A stretch of 64,000 nt of DNA, taken from NCBI RefSeq assembly GCF_019249215.1, contig NZ_JAESDI010000006.1:186001-250000 (forward strand), in the 5' to 3' direction. This DNA comes from Alteromonas lipotrueae. Lineage in GTDB: Bacteria > Pseudomonadota > Gammaproteobacteria > Enterobacterales > Alteromonadaceae. Made by a program: the position numbers and the translations under genes. The notes beneath the pieces were generated by a model. It saw only the letters and a program-made list of their open reading frames with translations. It was not told the origin of the DNA and did no database searches. Shown here piece by piece: positions 36,043 through 44,366 of this stretch (positions are counted from its first letter, which is position 1; every line of letters starts with the position of its first letter).

Positions 36043-37059
36043 TCACACTCTTTTTATAGAGTCACGAATAATAAGGTGGGGTTTTACTAAGTAGGTCTCA
36101 GTTTCGCTCACTTCAGTGCCTTCAATTTGAGCGATTATCTTTCGAGCTGCAAGCGCGGCCATATCGCCTACAGGCCTTTGTACTGTAGTTAATGCAGGAA
36201 TTACTCGTGCTGCCAGCAAGTTGTCATCAAAGCCAGCAACCGACAATTCATCAGGAACAGTAATGCCCATTTCATGTGCGACCTTGAGTACACCAGCGGC
36301 CATTTCATCGTTGTTAGCGAAAATAGCTTTCACACGGGGAGATTGAATGAGTAGGGTTCTGGCGCACTCAATACCACTTTCGTAACTGTTTTTACCTTCG
36401 ATAATGCGGTCGATGGGAACTTCAACGTGCAGGTCATTCAATGTTTCTAAAAAGCCTTCAAGTCGCTCTTTAGATGAGTAATAGCGCTGTGGACCGCTAA
36501 TAATACCGATGTCTCTATGTCCTAAAGACACCATGTAGCGGGCTAAGTCTCGAAGGGCTGCCCGATCATCAGAGACAACAATGTTACTGTGATCATCTAA
36601 GTCCACCGAGGCCATCCGAACGTAATTTATCTGCTTTTCTCTGAGTGTTTCAGCTAACTCTTTAGCTTCAGATACCGGTGGCAGTATAATGACACCATCT
36701 ATTCGAGAGCGACTAACGAATTGAATACAGTTACTGATAAAGTCGTCAGTGTTGTAGTTGCAAGGATGAACGACCAGCTCATACCCTTTTTCTGAACAAA
36801 CGCTTAGTACCCCGCGCTGAACTTGATCGATATACAGTGCATCGGGGTTATCGTAAATAAGCCCAATAAGGAATGATCTACTAGCCGCAAGCCCTCGGGC
36901 TTGCTTGTCAGGTGAAAAGCCAGTTTCTTTTATTACTGCATCAATTCTCTCGCGCGTTGCTTTGCCCACATTAGATGCGCCGTTAATGACCCGAGATACC
37001 GTTCTTTTCGATACGCCAGCAAGGCGGGCTACATCATTAATAGTGGGGCGTTTGTTCAT
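36043..37059 (-). CDS. LacI-family regulator of the pectin locus
   Basis: A 338-residue transcription regulator. The DNA-binding headpiece is typical: TINDVARLAGVSKRTVSRVING, followed by the hinge QARGLAASRS. The periplasmic-binding-protein-like core ends with VPDELSVAGFDDNLLAARVIPALTTVQRP. It lies between the TRAP transporter genes and the uronate operon. The four TGCYACCGGTRGCA palindromes in the locus have the form expected for this family, so it is the obvious candidate to bind them, released by a pathway intermediate such as KDG (inference). No operator lies upstream of its own start. It would take the role of the IclR-type KdgR of enterobacteria. Confidence 0.92.
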   Translation of the reverse strand: MNKRPTINDVARLAGVSKRTVSRVINGASNVGKATRERIDAVIKETGFSPDKQARGLAASRSFLIGLIYDNPDALYIDQVQRGVLSVCSEKGYELVVHPCNYNTDDFISNCIQFVSRSRIDGVIILPPVSEAKELAETLREKQINYVRMASVDLDDHSNIVVSDDRAALRDLARYMVSLGHRDIGIISGPQRYYSSKERLEGFLETLNDLHVEVPIDRIIEGKNSYESGIECARTLLIQSPRVKAIFANNDEMAAGVLKVAHEMGITVPDELSVAGFDDNLLAARVIPALTTVQRPVGDMAALAARKIIAQIEGTEVSETETYLVKPHLIIRDSIKRV

Positions 37060-37165
37060 TATCGGTATGTTTCCGCAGTTTGAGTATTGAATTTACTGAA
37101 CATTATTGAATGAATAGTACCATAAAATAAAGTCATTCCATTTGACACCAGTTCGTTGTCATATT

Positions 37166-38461
37166 TTAAAAGCCAAGTGCCCTAGGTAAGGCTTCACTAA
37201 ACCAAGGAACGTAGGTGACTAACATCAATACAACGAACATGGCAAAGTAGAGGGGCAGTAACGGCTTGATAATATTTTCTAATTTTGTTTTCGCAATCGC
37301 ACAGGTGATAAAAAGCACAGCGCCTACTGGCGGAGAACACAGCCCAATAGACAAGTTCAACACCAGCATTATACCGAACTGTAGCTCAGACATACCCAGT
37401 TGAACGGCAACGGGTAAAAATATGGGGGTAAAAATAAGCACGGCTGGGGTCATATCCAAAAAGGCACCCACGACAATAAGCAATAAGTTGATTAATAGTA
37501 AAATTAGAATGGGGTTGTCGCTAATTGCCAGCAATGCATTGCTCAAGGTTTGCGGAATATTTTCATACGACAGTAACCAACTCATTGCGGTAGATGCCGC
37601 AATCAATAACATAACAATCGCTGTGGTTTCTGCGGATTTCAATAAAATACTAGGCAGTGCTTTTACCTCGACTTCGCGATAAAAAACGACCGCAAGTAAC
37701 AGGGCATAGACCACAGCAATCGCACCTGCCTCTGTGGCAGTAAAGATACCGCCCACAATTCCACCTATGACTAAAACAATGAGAAACAAAGAGGGCAGGG
37801 CAGCTCCCACTTTTTGTAATACAATTGATAAAGGTAGTCGGGCAGACAATGGATAACCTTTGGCTTTGGCGTAGCCAAAACACACCATCATTAATGCTAG
37901 GCCCACCATAATTCCCGGTACATAGCCTGCCATGAATAAAGCGGCAATCGACACACCACCACTGGCAATAGCATAAACAATAAGGATATTGCTAGGAGGG
38001 ATCAGCATCCCTGTAGTTGAAGCGGCTGCGGTTACCGCAGCACTGAAGTTTGGTTCGTAACCTGCTTTTTTCATTTCAGGCAGCATAAAGCTGCCAATAG
38101 CAGATGTGGCTGCAACCGCAGAGCCTGATATAGCGCCAAATAGCATACAAGACACCACGTTAACCAATGCCAACCCGCCTGGTAAGGCGCCAATAAGGGC
38201 CATAGCGCATTCGATTAGCCGCTTCGCAATGCCACCTCGTCCCATAATTAGGCCTGATAATACGAAGAAAGGGATAGCCAAAAGAGCAAAGCTATTTAAC
38301 CCTCCAGCCATTCGCTGTGCAATAGTAATGGTTGCTGGCGCCAAATCCATACTCATCAGCATCGCGATGAGCGTAGCTAGGCCTATACTAATAGAGATGG
38401 GGACATTCAATAGTAAGAGTACAAAGAAGGCTACCAAAAGTACTATGCCTGTTAATTCCAT
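37166..38461 (-). CDS. TRAP transporter large permease (DctM)
   Basis: The main membrane channel of a tripartite ATP-independent periplasmic transporter, 431 residues with about 12 helices. Family marks include ISIGLATLIAM, PFFVLSGLIMGRGGI, VNVVSCMLFGAISGSAVAATSAIG and TTGMLIPPSNILIVYA. Its start overlaps the end of the small permease gene by 10 bases. Within the kduD-kduI-dctP-dctQ-dctM operon it probably imports uronates or short unsaturated oligogalacturonides, driven by the sodium gradient. The substrate is inferred from neighbours only. Confidence 0.93.
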   Translation of the reverse strand: MELTGIVLLVAFFVLLLLNVPISISIGLATLIAMLMSMDLAPATITIAQRMAGGLNSFALLAIPFFVLSGLIMGRGGIAKRLIECAMALIGALPGGLALVNVVSCMLFGAISGSAVAATSAIGSFMLPEMKKAGYEPNFSAAVTAAASTTGMLIPPSNILIVYAIASGGVSIAALFMAGYVPGIMVGLALMMVCFGYAKAKGYPLSARLPLSIVLQKVGAALPSLFLIVLVIGGIVGGIFTATEAGAIAVVYALLLAVVFYREVEVKALPSILLKSAETTAIVMLLIAASTAMSWLLSYENIPQTLSNALLAISDNPILILLLINLLLIVVGAFLDMTPAVLIFTPIFLPVAVQLGMSELQFGIMLVLNLSIGLCSPPVGAVLFITCAIAKTKLENIIKPLLPLYFAMFVVLMLVTYVPWFSEALPRALGF

Positions 38462-38943
38462 TCGTTAAGCTCCTTTTCAGGTGAATGCCATAGCGCAAAA
38501 ATATTCACTATGCTGTAAATAACAATGAGTCCGCCTGAAAGGGGCAGTACCAGATAAATCAACCCCATCTTTATGCCTAACGCAGCAGAAATTTGATCTA
38601 GTTCTAGTGTTAACATCACTAATTCAGTTCCACCGTAGCCCATTACCAACGTACAAAATGTGATAACGCATACTTCAACTAGGGTTAACAGAACGCGCTT
38701 TACTAGGGGGGATTGACGCTCTACGAGTAAATTAAACCCAAGGTGAGCATGCTGGCGGTAGGCATAAGCTGCACCTAGTATGCCTATCCATATGAGAAAG
38801 AAACGTGAGAGTTCCTCTGTCACTGACGCCGGATCTTGTAAAATATATCGCGATATCACCTGCCAAATTACGGTGAGTAATATACTTGTCATCGCAACAA
38901 TTAAGGTTCCAGCCAGTAACTTATCTAGCGTTTTAATAATCAT
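38452..38943 (-). CDS. TRAP transporter small permease (DctQ)
   Basis: Four-helix membrane subunit of 163 residues that joins DctM. The family signature around WQVISRYILQDPASVTEELSRF and IGILGAAYAYRQHAHLGFNLL is clear. It lies four bases after the binding-protein gene and overlaps dctM, so the three genes are translated together. Confidence 0.92.
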   Translation of the reverse strand: MIIKTLDKLLAGTLIVAMTSILLTVIWQVISRYILQDPASVTEELSRFFLIWIGILGAAYAYRQHAHLGFNLLVERQSPLVKRVLLTLVEVCVITFCTLVMGYGGTELVMLTLELDQISAALGIKMGLIYLVLPLSGGLIVIYSIVNIFALWHSPEKELNEWN

Positions 38944-38947
38944 TAAC

Positions 38948-39943
38948 TTACATCGCTTTTATTTGCGTAATGAGCTTACCAATGTGGGTGCCGGTGAAAC
39001 TATCGTGAAAGGGTTCGACTGCGTCTACGAATGGCTTCTTATCTGGGCGAATAACGGTTACACCTTCTGCTTCAACTTGTGCGAGTGACTCAGTGGTTGA
39101 GGTTGTCCAAAGCTGGCGCTGAAACTGAACTGAGTCTTGCATCGCTTTGGTTAACCATTCTTGTTGTTGTGTGCTTAAGCCTTCCCAAACGTGGAGTGAA
39201 CACAGCATAACGTCGGGAACGCTGGTATGTTCATCCAAGCTGTAGTATCTGGCGATTTCGTAATGCCTAGAGAGGTGATAACTAGGCGGGTTATTCTCTG
39301 CACCATCTACTACGCCTTGTTGAAGTGCAGTATAAAGCTCTCCCCAAGAAACGGGTGTTGCTGCGCCGCCCAGAGCTCTTACTGTCGCCACAGCGGTAGG
39401 GCTATTGAGTACTCTAATTTTCATCCCTTTTAAATCGCTAGGTGTTCGAATAGGACGATCGTTGGTATAAAAACTTCGGCTTCCTGCATCGTAATATCCC
39501 AACCCTTTTAAACGAAAATCTTCAACGCCACTTAATAGATCACTACCAAGTTCACTGTTTAGCACTCGCCAAAAATGGTCATTGTTTTTGAAAATATACG
39601 GAATGCTGAAGATTTTCATGTCAGGTGAAAAGCCTTCAAGGGGGCTCGCCGATACCTTGGTCATCGACAAAGAACCAATTTGTAATAGCTCTATCATTTC
39701 CCTTTCAGTACCTAATTGGCTGCCGGGGTAAATGATGACTGTCATCTTACCGTCTGAATAGTATTCAAGGCGTTCACCCAAAAACTCCATGGCTTTATGC
39801 ACCGAGTGCTGAGTGTCTAGGGTATGACCTAAACGCAGTACGGTGATTTCGCCGCTATTTTCGTGCTGAGAGCATGAAAATAGCGCAAATACGCTCATCA
39901 CTAAGATCATAAACTTGCTAAAACACTGCATAATACTATCCAT
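38948..39943 (-). CDS. TRAP transporter solute-binding protein (DctP)
   Basis: Extracytoplasmic receptor of the TRAP system, 331 residues. It begins with a signal peptide ending LFSC, which could be a lipobox, so it may be membrane-tethered; an in-frame ATG at 39931 would shorten the leader by four residues. The DctP blocks LGHTLDTQHSVHKAMEFLGERL, YPGSQLGTEREMIELLQIGSL, and GMKIRVLNSPT with the conserved Arg that binds the ligand carboxylate are visible. The carboxylate-binding role fits a uronate ligand. It lies between kduI and dctQ. Confidence 0.92.
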   Translation of the reverse strand: MDSIMQCFSKFMILVMSVFALFSCSQHENSGEITVLRLGHTLDTQHSVHKAMEFLGERLEYYSDGKMTVIIYPGSQLGTEREMIELLQIGSLSMTKVSASPLEGFSPDMKIFSIPYIFKNNDHFWRVLNSELGSDLLSGVEDFRLKGLGYYDAGSRSFYTNDRPIRTPSDLKGMKIRVLNSPTAVATVRALGGAATPVSWGELYTALQQGVVDGAENNPPSYHLSRHYEIARYYSLDEHTSVPDVMLCSLHVWEGLSTQQQEWLTKAMQDSVQFQRQLWTTSTTESLAQVEAEGVTVIRPDKKPFVDAVEPFHDSFTGTHIGKLITQIKAM

Positions 39944-39951
39944 GCCATTTA

Positions 39952-40800
39952 TTAACGTAAGGCTGAGGGAGGAAACTTATCCATGTCATCGTAGTCGAGA
40001 TTTTCACCCGCCATACCCCATATGAACGCATAGCTTCCTGTACCTACGCCGCAGTGAATTGACCAGGGTGGCGATATAATGGCTTCTTCATTTGCAACGA
40101 ACAAATGGCGTGTTTCATGGGGTTCACCCATAAAATGACATACACGATTTTCTTCGTTCATATCAAAATAGAAATATACTTCATTCCTTCTATCATGCTG
40201 ATGTGCCGGCATTGTGTTCCAAACACTGCCATTGTGAAGGCGTGTAAGGCCCATTTGTAATTGACACGTGTCTACAACGGTATTAATCAGTAATTGCTTT
40301 ATATCTCGTTCATTAGAAGTTTCTTGGCTGCCCAAATGCAGCACGTTGGCATCGTCCTTACCTACTTTTTTACAGGGGTAGGCATGGTGAGCAGGCGCTG
40401 AATTCATGTAATATTTAGCGGGGTTATTTGCATCGTCAGACGCAAAAGAAATCTGCTCATTTCCTTTACCAATATACAATGCTTCTTCGGGAGCAAGATG
40501 GTACTCAGCACCATTGACTGTGACCGTGCCTGCACCGCCAATGTTGATAATGCCAACTTCACGGCGGGCAGTGAAATAAGGCATTTTTAACTGGTCTTCA
40601 ATAGTATCAAGGGTAAGTGCATCGGTGGTTGGTACTGCGCTCCCCAGCATGAATCGTTCATAATGGGTATAAATCCAAACCACTTCTCCCTTCGACATGA
40701 GTGAAGAGGCTAAAAAAGCATCTCGTAATTCTTCGGTGTTATAAGCGTTTGCTTCTTTTTTTCCTATAGCATAGCGAACATCAATTTCTGGATTCATCAT
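39952..40800 (-). CDS. kduI: 5-keto-4-deoxyuronate isomerase
   Basis: Cupin-fold isomerase that converts 5-keto-4-deoxyuronate, formed from unsaturated galacturonate, to 2,5-diketo-3-deoxygluconate. I start at ATG 40800, since the AAGGA that serves it lies inside the longer frame beginning at 40812. The metal-binding stretch PAHQHDRRNEVYFYFD (near residue 195) and the late SPPWSIHCGVGTGSYAFIWGMAGEN block are intact. About 282 residues, as in E. coli. It follows kduD by 12 bases and supplies KduD with substrate. Confidence 0.94.
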   Translation of the reverse strand: MMNPEIDVRYAIGKKEANAYNTEELRDAFLASSLMSKGEVVWIYTHYERFMLGSAVPTTDALTLDTIEDQLKMPYFTARREVGIINIGGAGTVTVNGAEYHLAPEEALYIGKGNEQISFASDDANNPAKYYMNSAPAHHAYPCKKVGKDDANVLHLGSQETSNERDIKQLLINTVVDTCQLQMGLTRLHNGSVWNTMPAHQHDRRNEVYFYFDMNEENRVCHFMGEPHETRHLFVANEEAIISPPWSIHCGVGTGSYAFIWGMAGENLDYDDMDKFPPSALR

Positions 40801-40812
40801 CTTTTCCTTCAT

Positions 40813-41577
40813 TTATCTTGCGAGAAAACCGCCATCCACTGCGAGGGTGTGGCCGCTTACGTAATTGCTTGCTGAGCTAGCTAGAAAAACAGCAGCCCCA
40901 GCTAAATCGTCAACTTCGCCCCATCTCCCTGCGGGAATTCGTGAGAGAATTTCTGCGCTGCGTTTAGCGTCGTCTTGGAGGGCTTGGGTGTTATCGGTTT
41001 TGATATAACCTGGTGCAATAGCGTTAACTTGAATATTTGAAGTACCCCATTCATTGGCAAGCGCTTTGGTTAAACCCGCGATAGCGTGTTTACTAGCGGT
41101 GTAGGCCGGAACTGTTACACCACCACTAAAGCTCAGCATAGAAGCAATATTGATGATTTTGCCACCGCCATGAGAAATCATATGCTTTCCAATGACTTGG
41201 CTCAGTAAAAATGAAGCGTCAAGGTTCACTTTCATCACTTTCTGCCACGCGTCTAAAGGAAACTCTGTCGCTGGAGCTCGAAATATGGTTCCGCCGTTAT
41301 TGACCAATATATCGACTCGTTTACCATGTTCGATGGCTGACGTCGCTAAATTGGTTACTGCGTCGAGGTCGCTTAAATCAGCACTGATTGCCTGTGCACT
41401 ACCACCTATTGCATCTATTTCGTGAAGGGTGTTTTCACATCCACCTTCTTTCGAACTTGAGCATATAACGTGGGCGCCAGCGCCAGCTAGCGATAAGGCC
41501 AGTGCCCGACCAATTCCTCGACTCGCTCCGGTAACGAGGGCAGTCTTCCCTTCTAAACTAAAGTTCACCATATTCAT
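40813..41577 (-). CDS. kduD: 2-deoxy-D-gluconate 3-dehydrogenase / 2,5-diketo-3-deoxygluconate reductase
   Basis: Short-chain dehydrogenase of 254 residues that reduces the KduI product to 2-keto-3-deoxygluconate. The Rossmann motif TGASRGIG (near residue 17), NNGG, the catalytic Ser in ASMLSFSGG and YTASKHA (near residue 159) are all present, ending SGHTLAVDGGFLAR as in KduD. It is the first gene of the operon with kduI and the TRAP genes. The operator at 41653-41668 lies about 75 bases before its start. Confidence 0.93.
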   Translation of the reverse strand: MNMVNFSLEGKTALVTGASRGIGRALALSLAGAGAHVICSSSKEGGCENTLHEIDAIGGSAQAISADLSDLDAVTNLATSAIEHGKRVDILVNNGGTIFRAPATEFPLDAWQKVMKVNLDASFLLSQVIGKHMISHGGGKIINIASMLSFSGGVTVPAYTASKHAIAGLTKALANEWGTSNIQVNAIAPGYIKTDNTQALQDDAKRSAEILSRIPAGRWGEVDDLAGAAVFLASSASNYVSGHTLAVDGGFLAR

Positions 41578-41652
41578 TACCTCTCATTCTCAGAAAATCT
41601 GATTTTATACTCTAACCAAATTGACACATTAAGTTAACAATTTATAAAATAA

Positions 41653-41668
41653 TTGCCACCGGTGGCAT
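41653..41668. promoter_or_regulatory. LacI-type operator between kduD and the DUF4861 gene
   Basis: TTGCCACCGGTGGCAT, with the same perfect 14-base core as the uxaA operator. It lies in the 149-base divergent gap and could control both the kduD-kduI-TRAP operon and the DUF4861 lipoprotein gene 58 bases away. Confidence 0.8.
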
Positions 41669-41726
41669 TTGTCAATATATTGTTTAAGAAATATTGTATT
41701 GTTAACCAGCCATAGGAGATGGAATT

Positions 41727-42920
41727 ATGAGATTTATTATGGGCTTAGCATTAATTTTACCAATAATATTAACGGCGTGCTCTAAAGACAAAAACAGTAA
41801 TATACCGAGTGTGATGGTTAAAAACCCAGCAGAAGGAGGGGGCGTCACTCAAGAGGTTTCAATACCATTGGAAGAAAAGTACCGTGGTTGGTTATTAAAA
41901 GAGGTGGCATCGGAATGGCGTGAGAACGCCAATGGTGAGGCTACATTGTACGCGTACATCGAGATGAACCCCGGTGAGGAAAAAGCATTCTCTTTGGTTC
42001 AAACCAAAGAGGCGGTAACCGATTCCGCCCACGCTGAGCTATCAGTGCGCTCAGGGGGGCAATGGGAAGGCGCGGTGTATACTGCAGATGGTTTTGCATT
42101 TCAGCCTGTAGAATCCTTTACTGCACCTTCACAGCTAACCGATCACTCATATTTTTTAAAGTATGAAGGGCCCGGTTGGGAGAACGACCAGATAGGCTAT
42201 CGGCTTTACCTAGACTGGCGAAATGCTATCGACGTTTTTGCAAAAACGAAGGATGAAGTGGTATTGCCGCATGTAGGTAATGACGGTTATGACGCTTACC
42301 ATAAACTTGCAGATTGGGGCGGCGATGCGTTGAAAGTAGGGAAGTCATTAGGGCTGGGTGCATTAGGAAGAAAAGTTGAACAGGGGGTTATGCACTTTCA
42401 ACATGTAGATAATACCCATTGGGTATTAACTGAGAACACCCATTTAACGGCGGCTTTCGATGTTAGCTACAGTAATTGGCGTACACGTGAAGACTCAGAG
42501 GACGGGGTTGATGTGGTAACCCGTTATAAGATTAATACTGGGGATGCATCAACCCGTATAACGGTTAATACGTCATCTCCCACATCAAATATAGTTACAG
42601 GATTAGTAGCACATGACGGTATGACGAAGATCGCATTTGAAGAGGGCGAATGGGGCGTTATTGCTACATGGGGCGAGCAGAGTGTGTTAAGTGACAATGA
42701 CTTGCTTGGCATCGCTGTGTTTTATCAACTACATGAGGTTAGTGGTGTAGCTAAAGGTGAGTTCGATCATTTGATCACTTTTAAACCCACTACCACGTTC
42801 GAGTATGAAATAATGGCGTACTGGCCGGCAAGAGAAGGGGATGAAAACCCCAAGGCTAGTTTTGAAACTTTACTGCGTCAAAAGGTTCGCGCCTTAAATC
42901 ATGGTCTACAGGTGATGTAA
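41727..42920 (+). CDS. DUF4861-family lipoprotein of the pectin locus
   Basis: Exported protein of 397 residues with a lipobox ILTAC (Cys near residue 18), so anchored in a membrane on the periplasmic or outer side. The body resembles DUF4861 proteins, often found in pectin and other uronate loci, with YEGPGWENDQIGYRLYLDWR, HKLADWGGDALKVG and a beta-rich C-terminal half that recalls carbohydrate-active beta-sandwich folds. No catalytic motif can be named. The operator in front of it and its divergent arrangement with kduD place it in the regulon. It may bind or modify pectin oligosaccharides; function is unproven. Confidence 0.78.
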   Translation: MRFIMGLALILPIILTACSKDKNSNIPSVMVKNPAEGGGVTQEVSIPLEEKYRGWLLKEVASEWRENANGEATLYAYIEMNPGEEKAFSLVQTKEAVTDSAHAELSVRSGGQWEGAVYTADGFAFQPVESFTAPSQLTDHSYFLKYEGPGWENDQIGYRLYLDWRNAIDVFAKTKDEVVLPHVGNDGYDAYHKLADWGGDALKVGKSLGLGALGRKVEQGVMHFQHVDNTHWVLTENTHLTAAFDVSYSNWRTREDSEDGVDVVTRYKINTGDASTRITVNTSSPTSNIVTGLVAHDGMTKIAFEEGEWGVIATWGEQSVLSDNDLLGIAVFYQLHEVSGVAKGEFDHLITFKPTTTFEYEIMAYWPAREGDENPKASFETLLRQKVRALNHGLQVM

Positions 42921-42923
42921 TTC

Positions 42924-42958
42924 GAAATTGCTGGTGATTTTACAATCGCCAGCAATTT
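42924..42958. terminator. Long hairpin closing the pectin locus
   Basis: AATTGCTGGTGATT and AATCGCCAGCAATT pair over 14 positions with one G-T type mismatch around a four-base loop, just after the DUF4861 stop. U content downstream is modest. Confidence 0.6.
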
Positions 42959-43038
42959 GTACGTTATGCGGTGGCCATTTTAGTATAGTCTTCCTAAACT
43001 GTGGCATGACCCACATGAAATGACATTTTTATTCTTAC

Positions 43039-43626
43039 CTATAAAGCGGGTAAAATTTCAAATTGAATAGGTTTATAGCGAAAGTTATTCGATTCGCCCG
43101 CAGAGCATGCAGTAAGACCTACAATCATGTCCATTTTTGCTTCAAAAATAGTGTAATCACCGGCTTTACTCGTAGGCGGTAGCACGGCAATTTTCCCCTC
43201 GGGGCTCACATCCACGTTCATAAAGGTATTGAATGTAGTGCCAATATGATGTGCAGGAATGTCGAACTCAGCGAATGCGGCCACTAAGTTCCCATGGCAT
43301 CCAGGTACCGGTGTTTCACTGGGATAAAAGTGTTTGAAGGTATCCACACTGCAAGGGGTTAAAAGAAAATCGTGTTCTTCCACCGTATCTTCAATAATGT
43401 CAAACATCACCTGACTTTCATTGGAATAAAGCTTACATCCTGATTTAAAGTGGGTGCTTTCATTATAGTCTAGCGAACGGCCTGACGACATGAACTCATT
43501 TTTATCGTGGGCATTAAAAGCATATAAATCGGCAACTTGTTCGCCTTCAGGATCAATAACCTTAAGTCGTTCCCCTTTATTTATGGTGAATGCCGTGCCG
43601 CTTCTTGGTTGAATGGTTTGTCGCAT
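43039..43626 (-). CDS. DUF1989 (urea-carboxylase-associated) family protein
   Basis: A 195-residue cytoplasmic protein. I start at ATG 43626, preceded by AAGGGG; the longer open frame overlaps the previous gene. It has the DUF1989 pattern: GERLKVIDPEGEQVADLYAFN, MSSGRSLDYNESTHFKSGCKLYSN, and HGNLVAAFAEF and GTTFNTFMNVDVSPEGKI further on. Relatives sit next to urea carboxylase or other nitrogen-metabolism genes, but no such gene is near here. It is the third gene of an operon with a glycosyltransferase and a GntA-like protein. The role is unknown. Confidence 0.82.
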   Translation of the reverse strand: MRQTIQPRSGTAFTINKGERLKVIDPEGEQVADLYAFNAHDKNEFMSSGRSLDYNESTHFKSGCKLYSNESQVMFDIIEDTVEEHDFLLTPCSVDTFKHFYPSETPVPGCHGNLVAAFAEFDIPAHHIGTTFNTFMNVDVSPEGKIAVLPPTSKAGDYTIFEAKMDMIVGLTACSAGESNNFRYKPIQFEILPAL

Positions 43627-43669
43627 TGCTGCCCCTTTATTTTCTTTATTTGAATCAATGTAGATTAGA

Positions 43670-44335
43670 TTAGTTTTGACTCGCGTGGAAAGGACATTGC
43701 CAACGTTTAGGTTGCTGCTTTCCACTGTACTGATATGCTTCTGATTGCTCACCATGATTTTGCAATAAGGTATTTTTTGAGCCACAGAAGGCTTCGTCTT
43801 GCTGACGAATGTGGTCCCTTAAATCTTCAAATTTTCCTTGCTCGCGAAGTAGCTCGAATTGCTCATGCAGATTAAACACTAGCGCGGGGCGCTCAAAGCG
43901 TCTGCTTTTTCGCTTCGCACCTGGGTGGAGGCCAATGATAAAAAACGCTTTACCGCCCAGACTAAAACTAAAATTAGGGCTATGCGGATTTTCGTCTACT
44001 TGGTTATCCCAGTCGTGCATGCAGGTATCGATGTCATGAAGTTGCTGAAGCTTGCGCCACATCAATTTATCAAAAGCAACCTCGCTTAAAATCTCTGGTT
44101 GTTCAAACGTGAGTACCAAAGAAGAATACATGTCTTTTTCTAGCTCAAAGCGATGAATGAAGTCGTAGATGTCCGTCAAGATGTCGGTGTCACTCATGTC
44201 GCATCGAAAATTATCGTACTGCTTTACAGTAATCTTACCCTTGTTTAGAGCGGTTTTGGCTCCTACACAGGGATAATCAGCTTGATTGATGAAAGCTGAT
44301 ACTTTTTGCGCTAGGTCAGGTTTTAATATAGACAT
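43670..44335 (-). CDS. YqcI/YcgG-family protein, GntA-like haem-dependent oxygenase
   Basis: A 221-residue soluble protein of the YqcI/YcgG family. I start at ATG 44335, five bases after AAGGAG. Seen family marks: PCVGAKTALNKG near the N-terminus, FSLGGKAFFIIGLHPGAKRKSRRF in the middle, PALVFNLHEQFE and a C-terminal RWQCPFH. The family includes GntA, the haem-dependent N-hydroxylase of guanitoxin biosynthesis, so oxidation of a guanidine or amine nitrogen is a reasonable guess. It lies between the glycosyltransferase and DUF1989 genes on one transcript. Family is well supported; the reaction is inference. Confidence 0.8.
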   Translation of the reverse strand: MSILKPDLAQKVSAFINQADYPCVGAKTALNKGKITVKQYDNFRCDMSDTDILTDIYDFIHRFELEKDMYSSLVLTFEQPEILSEVAFDKLMWRKLQQLHDIDTCMHDWDNQVDENPHSPNFSFSLGGKAFFIIGLHPGAKRKSRRFERPALVFNLHEQFELLREQGKFEDLRDHIRQQDEAFCGSKNTLLQNHGEQSEAYQYSGKQQPKRWQCPFHASQN

Positions 44336-44366
44336 AGTCACTCCTTGAACAGTCTTACCACGATTT

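Noticed and set aside
36671-36686. Operator-like ATACCGGTGGCAGTAT inside the LacI-family gene
   Set aside because: It is imperfect, lies deep in coding sequence (encoding part of PPVSE) and is not near a start codon; most likely chance.
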